Of a stretch of 64,000 nucleotides of DNA, positions 1 through 9,756 are shown piece by piece. This DNA comes from Aldrovandia affinis (Eukaryota; Chordata; Actinopteri; Notacanthiformes; Halosauridae), in assembly GCA_029706075.1 (NCBI GenBank), contig JAINUG010000138.1, positions 2,604,001-2,668,000 of the forward strand. The letters are read 5' to 3'. Under the pieces are notes generated by a model. That model searched no databases. It was given only the letters and a program-made list of their open reading frames with translations, and was not told the origin of the DNA. The position numbers and the translations under genes are program-made. Position 1 is the first letter of the stretch. The number at the start of each line of letters is the position of its first letter.

Positions 1-524
1 AAAGAAGAGACTATGTGACTCAGTTGGTGCCTATAATGCTGATGCAACTGCTTGAGTGTTGGGTCGGGCCTGTGTGATCTACTAACTTCTTGCAGGAAAA
101 CAGTTCCAAATAGTATTAATCTAATATGAATGACTAATTTACGTCAGTCTTTAGGTTAGTTAAAGGTTACGTTAGCTAGCTATCTAACCAAGCAAGGGTG
201 GGGATGTCTGTATCTTAGATTGATATTATTAGATTTAATTATTTTATATTTTATATTATTTATATCACAAGTTCTGTCAACAATGTTTCCGGACACAAAT
301 CAAACTATTTGACTATCAAACCAAATTCCAGCTTCCAAATTCCCAGAATAAATTAAAGGAAATGTAATGTATGGCATGTTGAGCTCTCTTTTGTTCCTGA
401 GCTAACGTTATGTTGTTTTATGAAAACTAAGGCAAGCTTTCAAAATGTTTATGCATATTGATTTAGAACTGTAATGGGGCCCTTTGCTGTGTAAACTTAT
501 ATATACACTTTTATTTTGAACTTT
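1..524. other. AT-rich non-coding DNA, no gene seen
   Basis: No coherent reading frame or terminal repeat was recognised. Around 155-190 there is a short run of the GTTAGCTAGCTA-type words that recur elsewhere in the window. Confidence 0.5.
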
Positions 525-529
525 GAGTA

Positions 530-1020
530 TGTGGAAGGCGTCGGTCTCAGCAGCTAATCAGGACGATTAGCGGCCACGCCTACTGGCAGAGCAGTAAGCG
601 TACACACCGGTCCTGTGTATAATAATTACAACTGTGTGCTTTAAGACTGCTCTGTTCCCTTCAGTAGGGGGCTGGAACCAGCGGAGAGGCGTTTGAGACT
701 GAGGAGCGAGAAAAGAACAACGAAAGAAAAGCGAAAGAAAAGTGAAAGCAAATATCGAACGGACTAAAAAGAGCCGGTTCGATATTCTTTAATTTAGTTT
801 TGGTATTTTCATTTAGTTACCCGAAAGCTTCGCAGCAACTAGGGTAACGGGTTTGTTTGTGCTTGGTTGTGTTTATTAGTGTTTATTATTTTACGCTCCC
901 GGTGCTCGTTCTCGGCCCAGTGTGGGAACAGAGAACGCGCCGAAAATAAAATAAATAAAAATCCGGTCCGTGTCTGGACTGCTCTGTCCCCGTCCAGGGT
1001 GTGTCACGTGGTGTGTGACA
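530..1020. mobile_element. Solo LTR with 5-bp TSD
   Basis: A 491-bp segment begins TGTGGAAGGC and ends GTGTGTGACA. It is flanked by the 5-bp direct repeat GAGTA (525-529 and 1021-1025), as expected for an LTR retrotransposon. No gag or pol adjoins either end, so it is a solo LTR left by LTR-LTR recombination. A polyadenylation-like A/T block (AATAAAATAAATAAA) lies near 945-960, which suggests plus-strand orientation. The 3' end carries a short palindrome (TGTCA..TGTGACA) that resembles the edge at 12298 and the end near 63738. The superfamily is unassigned; Gypsy is likely from the TSD length. Confidence 0.8.
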
Positions 1021-1173
1021 GAGTATTTTTAAGTAACTAAATTGCAATTAAAAGGAGTCTACACATCTACACATCTGTTTCATATTAATTTAATACTAAT
1101 TACCCATATATTTCCGCAATACATTTTAAGACATTTTAAAATAAAAAAATAATATATGAGCTTATAAAGCAAC

Positions 1174-1480
1174 ATGAATCTAACATGTTTTGAAAGAGGT
1201 CAAATAGATGGTGCCCACATTGGAGGTGCATCAGTCACAGAAGCAGAAAAAAATGTTGTGTCAAAGGGAACAGTGTCAAACTCGTGTTGTCATACGCCAA
1301 ACAAGGAGAGAGGAACAGTGGTCACAAGTCAAAGCTCAACAAAAGGGATAGATGGACACTTAACAAGATAGTTGTTAAAAACCACAAAGCAACGGCCTAA
1401 AAATGACCACAAAACTCACACCAAAGTGTTTGAATCATTACTCCAAAACAATCAGCAAGCTAACACTGTTACACTGATTT
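1174..1480 (+). pseudogene. Tc1/mariner transposase N-terminal fragment, decayed
   Basis: From 1174 the plus-strand translation begins MNLTCFERGQIDGAHIGGAS, the start of a Tc1-type transposase. This part normally forms the first paired-like helix-turn-helix that binds the terminal inverted repeat. Similarity continues past a stop near 1371 into KNHKATA-like residues that match the second HTH region in a shifted frame. Only about 100 of the usual 340 residues are represented. The DDE catalytic domain and both terminal repeats are absent. I call it a fossil fragment because of the stops, the frame change and the truncation. Confidence 0.75.
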
Positions 1481-1653
1481 CATGTTTCTTAATCAAGGGA
1501 GCAGGAAAAAGTGAAATTTTTGCTTCCACTTGTCAATTTTCAGATTTTTGGCTATTTTGCTTCTACAACATGTCTTCTTTAATACTGAGATCATAAAAAT
1601 ATGTTAAATATGTTTATTTGACTATATATTGTGGCATCCCAAGGGGCTGCACC

Positions 1654-1654
1654 G

Positions 1655-1691
<37 letters not shown>
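1654..1691. repeat. (GA)n microsatellite
   Basis: A near-continuous GA dinucleotide run of about 38 bp with one interruption. Confidence 0.9.
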
Positions 1692-1695
<4 letters not shown>

Positions 1696-2582
1696 TGCAT
1701 TTGCTTTACTGTAATCTCTTGTATTTTTCTATACAAATATATAAATGCGGATCTGCTCGACTACGCCACCTAGTGATGACAGGACACTAGGACCCAAATC
1801 CCAGTAAAAAACATAGTGGTAAGGCTACTGGTTCGTACCTGGTTGTACTAAAGTGGAGGACCTCTGAACATGCAAACAGAAGGCAGGGGCAAATTAAACC
1901 AATTTTATTTGCACACTTGATCATACGAAAGTCAATAGGAATACGTCTGGTCTCCAATGCAGCCACAACCATAAGGCATGGTTGTCGCTCGCTCAGGATG
2001 CAACCGTCAGCACAGGGCCAGGACAGGACAGCACCAAAAGAGTCAGGGTCAGGGGGGGTAGGGTCAACACCTTGCAAACACCTGATATGGGAGGACAGGA
2101 AAAATGAGGCACCAGTAGGAAAACAGGGGCATCTACTACAAAGTACAAAAAACAAAAAACAAGGGACTGCATTGGGGGGGGGTCACTAAAAATAAAGGGC
2201 ACCTTATAAAAATTAAAAAAACTCAAAGGGCCAAGCAAATGCAATAATTTAGAAAAATACAGCAAATTGCATTTTTACAGAAATAATGACAGGCTAAATA
2301 CAGCAGAACATTGTTCCACTTTACAGTAACCACTTTTAGTCTATTAGATTACAGTAGTTACCTGGTAAGTTGTACAGCCAATCAAAGTCCATTACCCAAT
2401 GTAAATGTGTTCTCCACTACCTTTCCACTTTTCTTGCAGATGACCTTTGTGGTGGGGGTCTTTGAGCCAGTGGTTGGATTGAACCCGAAAAAACTTCTGA
2501 AAACCAAGGGCACTTTAAGAGAATTTTAGAAACCTGGTTTGGTTTAATTGACAAACTACAGCCCCCATGACTTAAAGTTTAC
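1692..2582. other. Non-coding stretch, no gene seen
   Basis: Overlapping ORFs here lack recognisable domains and look like chance frames. G-rich patches occur (for example 2050-2062 and 2173-2183). No inverted or direct terminal repeats were found. Confidence 0.4.
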
Positions 2583-3003
2583 TTGAAGAATAAACTTTCT
2601 TTCTTTTTTTTAACCAAGAGTATTTTATTTTTGAGTTTTCTTTTTTTACATTACATTTACAGACACCTGCATTCATTATTACAAGGTATTCAGAACAGTT
2701 TCCCCAATCCCCCACCCAGCCCCCCATATTGCGGTTTGGTAGGATTAGTGGGTGTAAGGACTAAGTAAAAGGTTAAAAAATTGTAAATTAAGAGGGATAG
2801 GGGAGGGGACGGGAGGAAGAAATACAGGCAGAAGAAGAGAAAAATAAAATAAAATAAAAAAGAATATAATTTTATTTTTTTAAACACTCCTGGTTTAGGC
2901 AAGAGCCCGAGCATCAAGCCTCTCTACGAAGCTCAGAAAGGGCTGCCATGTGGTATAACATTTGGAAACCGATCCTCTAACAGTGTACCTAATCTCCTGC
3001 TGA
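2583..3003 (-). pseudogene. L1-type LINE 3' end: ORF2 C-terminus and 3' UTR
   Basis: Read on the minus strand, about 3003 to 2900 encodes the last residues of a fish L1-type ORF2 (RYTVRGSVSK...TTWQPFLSFVERL), then a stop. The 3' UTR follows and ends in an A-rich tail at about 2583-2600. The UTR stretch 2587-2700 is nearly repeated at 5617-5716. The upstream part of the same C-terminal domain lies at 5031-5606 on the other side of a hAT insertion, so the two pieces were once joined. About 40 residues that should lie between them are missing. Confidence 0.7.
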
Positions 3004-4760
3004 ATTCCGCTTTGAGTGTGTTCAGTTTGTCAGCATAGACTTGGGTCGGGAATGGAATGGTGACTGTGTCACTGACTGACTGGCAAGTAGGAAAGTGAGT
3101 TAGCCTACCTTGGCGCATCTGGTCCTCCCACAGACGCAGTTTCATTTGAAACGCCTTTACGGAGTCTCGCATTTCAGTGATCAGCTGCTTTCGACCCTGG
3201 AGTTTTACATTCAGCACATTGAGGTGCTCCGTTACGTCACACATAAATGCCAAGTCGCTCAGCCACTTTTCATCCTCTAGTTCGGAGATGGCCTTCTGTT
3301 TGCTTTCCATGAAACGAGCGATCTCGACGCGGGTATCATAGAATCTTCTCAATACTTTCCCCCGACTTAACCAGCGCACCTCCGTGTGGTACGGTATATC
3401 CTCGTGCACAGAGTTTTCCTCCTCTAAAAGAGCCCCGAACTGCCGGTGGTTCAGGCCCCGTGCATGAATGAAGTTCACCGTTTTGGTGACAACTGTCATT
3501 ACATGTCCCATGTCCAACACCTTTCCACAGAGGGCTTCAAGATTCAAGATTTTTATTTGTCACATACACACACGGGGTGTGCAGTGAAATGGAAAGTGAC
3601 AATGCTCAACGAAAAAAGTGCAAAAGTACACAGTATTTACAGTAAAAAGACAATATAATTATTACAAAAATTAAAGCAATACAATATATATAATTATTAC
3701 AATAAGTACAGCAAGAGCTCTTATATAAAAAAACAACAACACAATATATACATTAAGAGCACTTGGAAATGGAGGAAATTATGTGTGGTCATTACGTGTG
3801 TGTGTGTGTGGGTGTGCATAAGAGGGGCAGTGTGTGTGTCTTGGTGGGGGCCCTGGTGAGGTCAGAGTTCACAGTCCTGATGGCCTGAGGAAAGAAACTC
3901 CGTCTCAGTCTCTCTGAGTGGATGATGCAGTAGTAGGCTATTAGGTTTTCTCCCGTGTGCCCCATCTTCTCTCGAACCAAACCCAACAAACCACGGCCCT
4001 CCCCGCACATTGCAGGTGCACCATCCGTTGTCAGCCCCACAAGTTTATTCCACTCCAATTCTGTTTCGTTGATGCACCGCTCCACTTGTGTGAAAATGTC
4101 CTTTCCAGTAGTTGTCCCGTGAATCGATTTTACATCCAAAAGTTCCTCAGTAACGGATAACTGATCATCCACCCCCCGGATGAATATGGAAAGCTGGGCA
4201 GTGTCCGTCCTGTCTGTACTCTCGTCTGCGGCCAACGAATATGAAACAAATTCCTTGGCTTTAGTTTTTAGCTGGATCCGTAAGTCGGAGGCCAGCTCAT
4301 CCACGCGACTAACCAAGGTATTTCGGGAGAGACTGATATTCGCAAATGCCTGCTTCTTGTCGGGGCATACAACATCACATACCTTTTCAATGCAACTTTT
4401 AATAAACTCTCCGTCTGTGAATGGCTTGCATGCTCTTGCTATTTCCTCCGCTATTATAAAGCTTGCCTTCACAGCTCCCTCACTCTGACTGTTGATACGT
4501 GTAAACATGTTTTGCTGTTGTTGAAGGTTGCGTTTTAATTCTTTGACTTTTTGCAGCCGCTGTTCCATGTCCATGTGTCCATATTGCTGCTCATGCTTCG
4601 TTTCGAAATGCCTCCGCAGGTTGTACTCTTTCAAAACTGCCAATGACTCTTGACATACGAGACACATTGGCTTTTGTTTGAATTCACAAAATAAATATTC
4701 TGCTTCCCATCTTTCTTGAAATTGTCGATATTCATTGTCCACTTTTCTTTTTTTAGCCAT
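3004..4760 (-). pseudogene. hAT transposase, ZBED5/GTF2IRD2-like, interrupted and truncated
   Basis: The reading starts at 4760 with MAKKRKVDNE. A BED-type zinc finger follows (CLVC...LRRHFETKH, residues about 35-60), then a helical region. The RNase H-like hAT core has DEST (about residue 177) and TTDGAP (about 240), which hold two of the catalytic aspartates. At about residue 280 (CIIHSE) the frame is broken by a 380-bp repeat at 3537-3915. It resumes at 3536 with ALCGKVLDMGHVM and runs through the helical insertion domain to KAEFSRR at about 3004. The C-terminal hAT dimerisation domain and the last catalytic glutamate region are absent. Similar transposases gave rise to vertebrate GTF2IRD2 and ZBED proteins. 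This copy is surely inactive. Confidence 0.85.
3537..3915. mobile_element. Dispersed fish repeat inserted in hAT copy B
   Basis: This block splits the hAT frame between CIIHSE and ALCGK. It begins with a TTCAAGATTCAAGATT tandem and continues through an AT-rich body with repeated ATTATTACAA/ATATATA motifs. A (GT)n run lies at 3797-3812. It ends with a stretch reading CTGATGGCCTGAGGAAAGAAACTCC, a motif common in fish genomic repeats of LINE-tail or SINE type. The family name is uncertain. Confidence 0.55.
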
Positions 4761-5030
4761 TGCTTATGCTAGCTAGCTACTTTGGAAAGGCAGAAATAGC
4801 ATAGCCTACTGGCACTGCAGGTGCATGCAGGAACTGGCTGGCTAGTTAGCGCGGCAATAAAGTGGAAAAGTGGAGCGTGACAGCGCCTCCCGCGTTTCAA
4901 TGTTGTATTGTCATGGACGTAAATTTTAAGACCAGCGCACGGGCCACATTAAATTGATTGTCAGAATTTATTGGCGGGCCTGATTAAAAGTCGCGGAGGG
5001 CCGTGTCTGGCCCACGGGCCTTGTTATTGA

Positions 5031-5606
5031 CATATGTGGGCTAGAGAGTTAGCTTGGGTAGTGGAGAGGGTTGCCTTGTCTGCCAAGACTCCAAAGATTG
5101 CCGTCAGAGGAGAGAACTCCAGAGGCCGCTCAAATATGCTGGATAACGTTTCAAAAATTGAATGCCAAAATGAGTTTAATTTAGGTCCAAAACATGTGTG
5201 CAAGTGTCGCTGGAGCTTGTCTACATCGGTCACAGGTCGGGTCCAGATCTGGCTGGACTTTAGCTAATCTAACTTTGGACCAATGAAGGCGATGGACAAT
5301 TTTGAATTGAAGTACAACATGCCGAGCGCATATCAAGGAGGAGTGGACCCGCTTCAGGAGTGAGTCCCAAGCCCCCTCTGGTATCGTCATACCCAAGTCC
5401 TCTTCCCAATGGTTTTTAGTGATAATAGGGGGGCTGAGTTGAGGGTACTCAGCTTGCTAAAAATTGCGCCAACGACACCTCTATTAAAGGGGTTTACCTC
5501 TAGGATTTAATCCAATGGAGTATTGGGGGGGCATGCTGGGAACTGGGGCCATACGGCTCGTACAAAGTTGCAGACCTGCAAATATCTAAAAAAGTGAGAT
5601 TGTGGC
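5031..5606 (-). pseudogene. L1-type LINE ORF2 C-terminal fragment
   Basis: Minus-strand frames read RYLQVCNFVRAVW-like residues near 5580. They continue through CDRCRQAPATLAHMFWTC, the cysteine- and histidine-containing C-terminal module of L1-type ORF2 proteins (about 5180-5270), and then KLNSFWHSIFETLSSIFE to about 5031. Three frames are needed, so frameshifts are present. It continues beyond the hAT insertion at 2583-3003. Confidence 0.75.
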
Positions 5607-5616
5607 AAGTTGAATT

Positions 5617-5716
5617 TTTTTTTAACCAAGGTTTATTTTTGAGTTTTCTTTTTTTCCAGTACATTTACAGACACCTGCATTCATTATTACAAGGTATTCA
5701 GAACAGTTTTAATATT
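5617..5716 (-). repeat. L1-type 3' UTR tail, second copy
   Basis: About 100 bp nearly identical to 2587-2700, with a 9-base A-tail on the minus strand. It sits between RT-domain sequence (5717 upward) and C-terminal sequence (5606 downward) of L1-type ORF2. It is either a severely 5'-truncated L1 insertion or the tail of an internally deleted L1 that landed next to another copy. Confidence 0.65.
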
Positions 5717-6601
5717 GGAAGTCTTACATATTCTAGGAGGTTTTTTGTTATCAATTTATCCAGAGAGGTGAAGTTGATACAACCTGCTAGAGTAAGAGGC
5801 AGAATTGACCAGCGGTTAAGGTCTTGCTTTGTGCGGTCCAATAGAGGGAGGAAATTACTTTTAAAGAGATCTTTGAATTTATGCGTCACCGAGATACCCA
5901 AGTACATTAACTTATTTGAGCTAAAGGAACATTGAGCTGCAGCAGAATTAATTGGAAATAGTTCACTCTTGTGTAGATTGAACTTGTAGCCTGAAAGTTT
6001 CCCAAAATATTTAAGCAAATTCCACACAATGCCGATGACAGAGGGTCCGAAACATAGAAAAGCAAACCGTCTGCATAAAGGGAGACTCTGTGTTCCTGAT
6101 CTCGAAGGACTCCTTGGATACATTGATCACTTCACAGAGCTATGGCTAGGGGTTCAATGGCAATAGCAAATAAAAGGGGTGAAAGTGGGCAGCCCTGTCT
6201 CATACCTCGCTGTAGCTGAAATGGTGTAGAGATTGTGTTATTGGTGCGAATTGAAGCCTTGGGAGATGAGTATAGGACTTTAATCCATGAGATAAAATTA
6301 TCACCAAAGCCAAATTTGCACAGTGTAGAAAAGGTAGTCCCACTCAACGCTGTCAAACGCCTTCTCTGGGTTTTAGACGGTGACAAGACTACCTCTGGGG
6401 TTTTAGATGGTGGTGAGGAGTATAATATGTTGAAAAGGCAACGAAGATTAAAAAAAGAGTGTCTGTGCTTAATGAACCCAGTTTGATCGGAGGAAATGAC
6501 TGAGGGTAAAACAGTTTCGAGATGACATGCCAGGATTTTCGCTAATATTTTAACATCCGTATTGAGAAGCAAGATTGGGCAATAGGAACCACACTCCAGG
6601 G
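5717..6601 (-). pseudogene. L1-type LINE reverse transcriptase fragment
   Basis: Minus-strand reading: from about 6590 CPILLLNTDVKILAKILACH (RT finger), SDQTGFIKHRHSF, a frameshifted segment whose correct phase reads EKAFDSVEW, then GMRQGCPLSPLLFAIAIEPL (RT motif, about 6140-6200). After a stop and frame change, the catalytic box reads YADG (about 6055-6075) where L1-type RTs have an F/YADD box. The thumb region KLSGYKFNLHKSELF...YLGISVT follows, to about 5717. The N-terminal endonuclease is absent. Reading upstream, the frame continues beyond the hAT insertion at 9522-9605. Confidence 0.8.
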
Positions 6602-6747
6602 CAGGGGTCCCCAAACTTTTTCCTGTGAGGGCCACATAACTTTTCCCTTCTCTGATGGGGGCCGGGGTCAGTTTGTAACAGAAAAAGATCACGATCACAG
6701 GGGTGCCTAAACGTAAACATTTATTGTTTTCCAGAAAGCCACACATA

Positions 6748-6893
6748 ACCAAATATTAATAACCCTTTCCGGGATCTTCACAGAAAAAAAAGTCAGGAAA
6801 TAAATAATAACACTATTAATGAAATAAATAACACTATTTATGAAATAAATAATAACCAAATAACCCTCTCTGGGTTCTTCACAGAAAAAAAAG
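6748..6893. repeat. Two-copy direct repeat inside hAT copy A
   Basis: AACCAAAT..TAACCCT..TTCACAGAAAAAAAAGTC occurs twice, about 105 bp apart, with AATAAATAATAACAC-type filler between the copies. Confidence 0.7.
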
Positions 6894-7048
6894 TCCATTG
6901 AACATTAACTTTCTGTTGTGCCGTGCACAATCTTAACAGGTAAAAGTTCAGCTTAGTTGTCAGAGCAGAATCTCTTACTTAAATGACTCATATGAGCAGT
7001 CTCTCAAAGTTCTTGTGTTCATGTTTCATGTTTCATGTGTGAAAAGGT

Positions 7049-7151
7049 TTACTCGCAGATATACGTGCTGCCAAAAAGTGTGGACATCTTCATTGCGTGT
7101 TTTTTTATGTTAGGGTACGTGTCGTTTGGGAGGGCGGCATAGAAGTCATTG
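7049..7151 (-). pseudogene. hAT copy A transposase, C-terminal part
   Basis: This is the continuation of the 8538-9372 frame on the far side of the Harbinger insertion. It reads DFYAALPNDTYPNIKKHAMK, then MSTLFGSTYICE, the hAT dimerisation domain. A TAA at 7049-7051 stands where the family has a sense codon, and TFSHMKH follows in the same frame. The stop removes the end of the dimerisation domain. Confidence 0.75.
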
Positions 7152-7391
7152 ACTACGTTTACATGCACACCATATTCCGATTAAGGTCCATATTCAGGTT
7201 AAGGCAATATTCCGAATAAGGTGTTTACATGCGCCGCAGAATGTTGAGCTACGGGAATATTCCCGTTTACATGTTAATCGGCATATTCCAAATAAACCAG
7301 CGATGTAGTGCCGCGCAAGGGCTTTCTGGGTACTCAGCTGAATAAATAGGCACGTTATTTTCCTGCAGTAATTCCCATTTCCACAAAAGGC

Positions 7392-7735
7392 TTGAAAATG
7401 CTTGCTTTTGCGTTATATTGTGTTGTCTTCTTAGCACTTCTACATCATAATGTAACAAGAACACTCGTTCTCATTCACATCCTCAACCATGGCAGACGAG
7501 AACGCGAGGAAATGGCAAATGGAGCTATGGTACTTGTTAATATGCCATTTAAGCCAATCAGAACCCCCCGGAGACTATGGATGAAAGTTCGCAGCCAGGA
7601 CTGGTGGTACAGAGTAGTGATGGTAGAGTTTACGGATGCAGAGTGGAGAGAAAATTTCCGCATGTCGAGAGGCTCATTCAACAAACTGACAGAGGTGTGG
7701 GTGGCTGTGTTGGGTCCACTCCATTCTCTATAAAG
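7392..7735 (+). pseudogene. Harbinger (HARBI1-like) transposase, N-terminal fragment
   Basis: The plus-strand frame contains VRSQDWWYRVVMVEFTDAEW and RENFRMSRGSFNKL. This matches the conserved N-terminal helical region that precedes the DDE nuclease in HARBI1-like transposases. The frame ends at about 7733 before any catalytic motif, and the rest of the element on this side belongs to the other gene. The nuclease was therefore deleted. The start codon is uncertain because the first about 55 residues look non-coding. The gene ends tail-to-tail with the Myb-like gene at 7736. Confidence 0.7.
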
Positions 7736-8224
7736 TTATATAAATAGACAAAACTCAGACGACGGGGGCTGGGGGTTTTGACCGTGCACTTGTTCAGATA
7801 ACTTAACTTTAGCTATCAAACTTACTGGCATCGTCGTCAACATCAAATGTGCTTGGATCACCTTCAGCCAGATGTACAAAGCCGACGTCGACTCCGCTCT
7901 CTTGTGCCATTGCCAGTGGTCTCTGTCCCATAATTTCATCCATGGCCTCGAAATAGGTGAAACTGGCCGGATTAGAGCCGCTGGTATTGTTTTGTTTTGT
8001 TTTTTAGCTTTATAGTAGGCTGCCTTGAGGGTTTTCCACCGATGTTTGACCTGGTCAGCAGTGCGCACAAAACCTGCTTCTTTGAGTTTGTCGCACACCC
8101 TTTTAAAAATATCGCTATTGCGGTGCTTTCGCCCATCGATGTATTCCATGATATTTAGATCTTTCATGATTTGAATACATACATTTGTCTCATCCTCACT
8201 CCAGAAGTGATTACTTTTCGCCAT
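7736..8224 (-). CDS. Harbinger Myb/SANT-like DNA-binding protein
   Basis: A 162-codon open frame starts MAKSNHFWSEDETNVCIQI, just inside the right TIR. Residues about 5-90 form a Myb/SANT (trihelix-like) domain: W at position 8, a second helix around IFKRVCDKLKEAGF, and a third helix with VKHRWKTLKAAYYKAKKQN. In PIF/Harbinger elements such a protein binds the transposase, takes it to the nucleus and helps bind DNA. The tail after about residue 95 shows no domain and may be read-through of decayed sequence. The frame is open, but the partner transposase is truncated, so the element cannot move alone. Confidence 0.75.
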   Translation of the reverse strand: MAKSNHFWSEDETNVCIQIMKDLNIMEYIDGRKHRNSDIFKRVCDKLKEAGFVRTADQVKHRWKTLKAAYYKAKKQNKTIPAALIRPVSPISRPWMKLWDRDHWQWHKRAESTSALYIWLKVIQAHLMLTTMPVSLIAKVKLSEQVHGQNPQPPSSEFCLFI

Positions 8225-8537
8225 GTTGCCAAATTGCTTGCTAAAGCTATTGCTATAGCAACCAAGCTAAATTACCCAGATTCCTTGCAAAATGAACATG
8301 CGCAGACGTAAATTAATATTCCGTTAAGGGGCATATTCCGACTAACATGTTTACATGACCCAATAATCTGGTTAATACAGGCATATGCCAGGGGTCTTAT
8401 TCGGGTTTTTAGTAATCAGAATATGATCTTAATCGGGTTATGGCAATCGGGTTAAGGCGTTTACATGACTCATACGTAATCGGAATATTGTCATTATTCC
8501 GATTAATACAGGAATATGGTGTGCATGTAAACGTAGT

Positions 8538-9372
8538 AAATGAGACTGTTGGGCTTGAATGCGTCTTTCAGAACATCACAGTTCTGTAACTCGGCTAACT
8601 CAAACTGATAAGAAGGCTGGGCTTCATCGATGTTGGCAACAAAGGGGTTCTGGAAAAGACGGATTTCTTTTGCATTAACATGTAGTTGCCGGAATCGCAC
8701 ACCGAACTCCGCCTTCAGCATTTCCAGTGCTTCCACACACTTTTCAGCTGGGAACGGGACCGCTGGGTTCTCTGCAGAGAGGTTTTGGGTAGCAGGGAGA
8801 TGGATGAAGTTGTGCTTTTTCACTTGTTCCAAAAGCAGCGCTAGTTTCACCTCAAATGCTTTTATGTGAGAATACATGTCGCAAATGAGTTTCCCCTGGC
8901 CTTGTAGCTGCAAGTTAAGGCTGTTCAACATTTCTGTCACGTCTTTTAAAAATGCGAGGTGCCATTTCCATTCTGGGTCGATCAGCTCTGGGACCGTTTT
9001 GTCTTTTGAATGAAGAAATGCGTTAATTTCGGGTAGCAGCTCGTAAAAACGCGAAACCCGAAAGCTGGCCCGAACGGATGACTGGTTCAGCTGAGCTTGG
9101 CGTACAAATGTATTCTGCTGAGCTAACAGTCCACTTTTTAGCTTTGAGAGTTTGTCTGCTCGCATTTGGCCTTGCAAGCTATCATACTTGTCTTTGTGAC
9201 GGGATTCATAGTGTCGGCGCAGATTGTATTCTTTGAATACCGCCACCGCCTCTTGACAGATGAGACAAACAGTCTTTTCTTTGCATTGAACAAAAAAATA
9301 ATCGTTTGACCACTGCAGGTTAAATACCCTGCATTCTGAATCAATTTTTCTCTTACCTAACCTTTTCGCCAT
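8538..9372 (-). pseudogene. hAT copy A transposase, internally deleted
   Basis: Starts at 9372 with MAKRLGKRKIDSE. The BED zinc finger (CLICQEAV...LRRHYESRH) spans residues about 33-62. At about residue 110 (SVRASF) the sequence jumps to a region that normally follows the catalytic core (RFYELLPEINAFLHSKDK), so the segment holding DEST and the second catalytic aspartate is deleted. The helical domain then runs in frame to FKPNSL, where the Harbinger element interrupts it at 8537. It is homologous to but clearly different from copy B (3004-4760), so they are separate insertions. It may still bind TIRs through the BED finger but cannot cut DNA. Confidence 0.85.
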
Positions 9373-9521
9373 TATTCCGTTCTATTTGACAGGGGCGAGT
9401 TTTAGATTCGCGTGGCCAGACTGAAAAAAATCATAATGCGTCTCTGGTATTGTTCAGGGGGCCGGGCCAAATGTGGAGGCGGGCCGGATCCGGCCTGCGG
9501 GCCGTAGTTTGGGGACCACTG

Positions 9522-9605
9522 CTCCAGGGGATCCTTATCCTTTTTCAGCAAAACTGAAATGGAAGCTTGGCATAGGGTGGGGGGTAGGGAGAGTGTGGAA
9601 AAAGA
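9522..9605 (-). pseudogene. L1-type reverse transcriptase, upstream piece
   Basis: The minus strand reads PPTLCQASISVLLKKDKDP in frame up to the hAT target site and joins 6593 downward. L1-like sequence is lost above about 9605, which may be the 5'-truncation point of this LINE. Confidence 0.75.
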
Positions 9606-9756
9606 TTAATTAAACATATCAACTAGGAGAAAAAGACACCCCGTCACAAGAACTCTCTCCAAAATCCAGCCAATCCCATCACAAAAAATCCCAATCAGGT
9701 GTGCCACTCAACCCTTTCAATTATCAATGAGGGAGCCAGCTTATCAACTGATTTAA

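Larger units (their letters stand above)
3004..5030 (-). mobile_element. BED-finger hAT transposon, copy B (3'-truncated)
   Basis: A minus-strand hAT body sits inside L1 C-terminal coding sequence. Its outer right end (about 4980-5030) has the GGCCC-rich subterminal sequence typical of this hAT type. The left end is lost: transposase coding stops abruptly at about 3004 and L1 coding resumes. The left TIR, the dimerisation region and a TSD are therefore missing. The junction positions are accurate to about 10 bp. Confidence 0.7.
7152..8537. mobile_element. PIF/Harbinger-type transposon nested in hAT copy A
   Basis: Terminal inverted repeats: the left end reads ACTACGTTTACATGCACACC and the right end is its reverse complement, extending about 27 bp with little change. 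Subterminal GATTAAGG/CCGATTAA words recur at both ends. Length is 1386 bp. It splits the hAT transposase between FKPNSL and DFYAALPND. It carries a Myb/SANT-like gene (minus) and a truncated HARBI1-like transposase start (plus), the two-gene layout of the superfamily. No clean 3-bp TSD was seen. Confidence 0.85.
6602..9521 (-). mobile_element. BED-finger hAT transposon, copy A, complete ends and 8-bp TSD
   Basis: Both ends are visible. The left end starts CAGGGGTCCCCAAAC and the right end, reverse-complemented, starts CAGTGGTCCCCAAAC. The exact 8-bp direct repeat CTCCAGGG flanks it at 6594-6601 and 9522-9529. The target was the L1-type reverse transcriptase, whose frame joins across the site (...KKDKDP / LECGSYCPI...). 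The element carries an internally deleted transposase and a nested Harbinger element. Two diverged copies of a 45-bp sequence (6748-6793, 6853-6893) lie in its left part. Confidence 0.93.

Noticed and set aside
1787-2265. Overlapping ORFs on both strands
   Set aside because: No known domain, mixed frames, composition like non-coding DNA.
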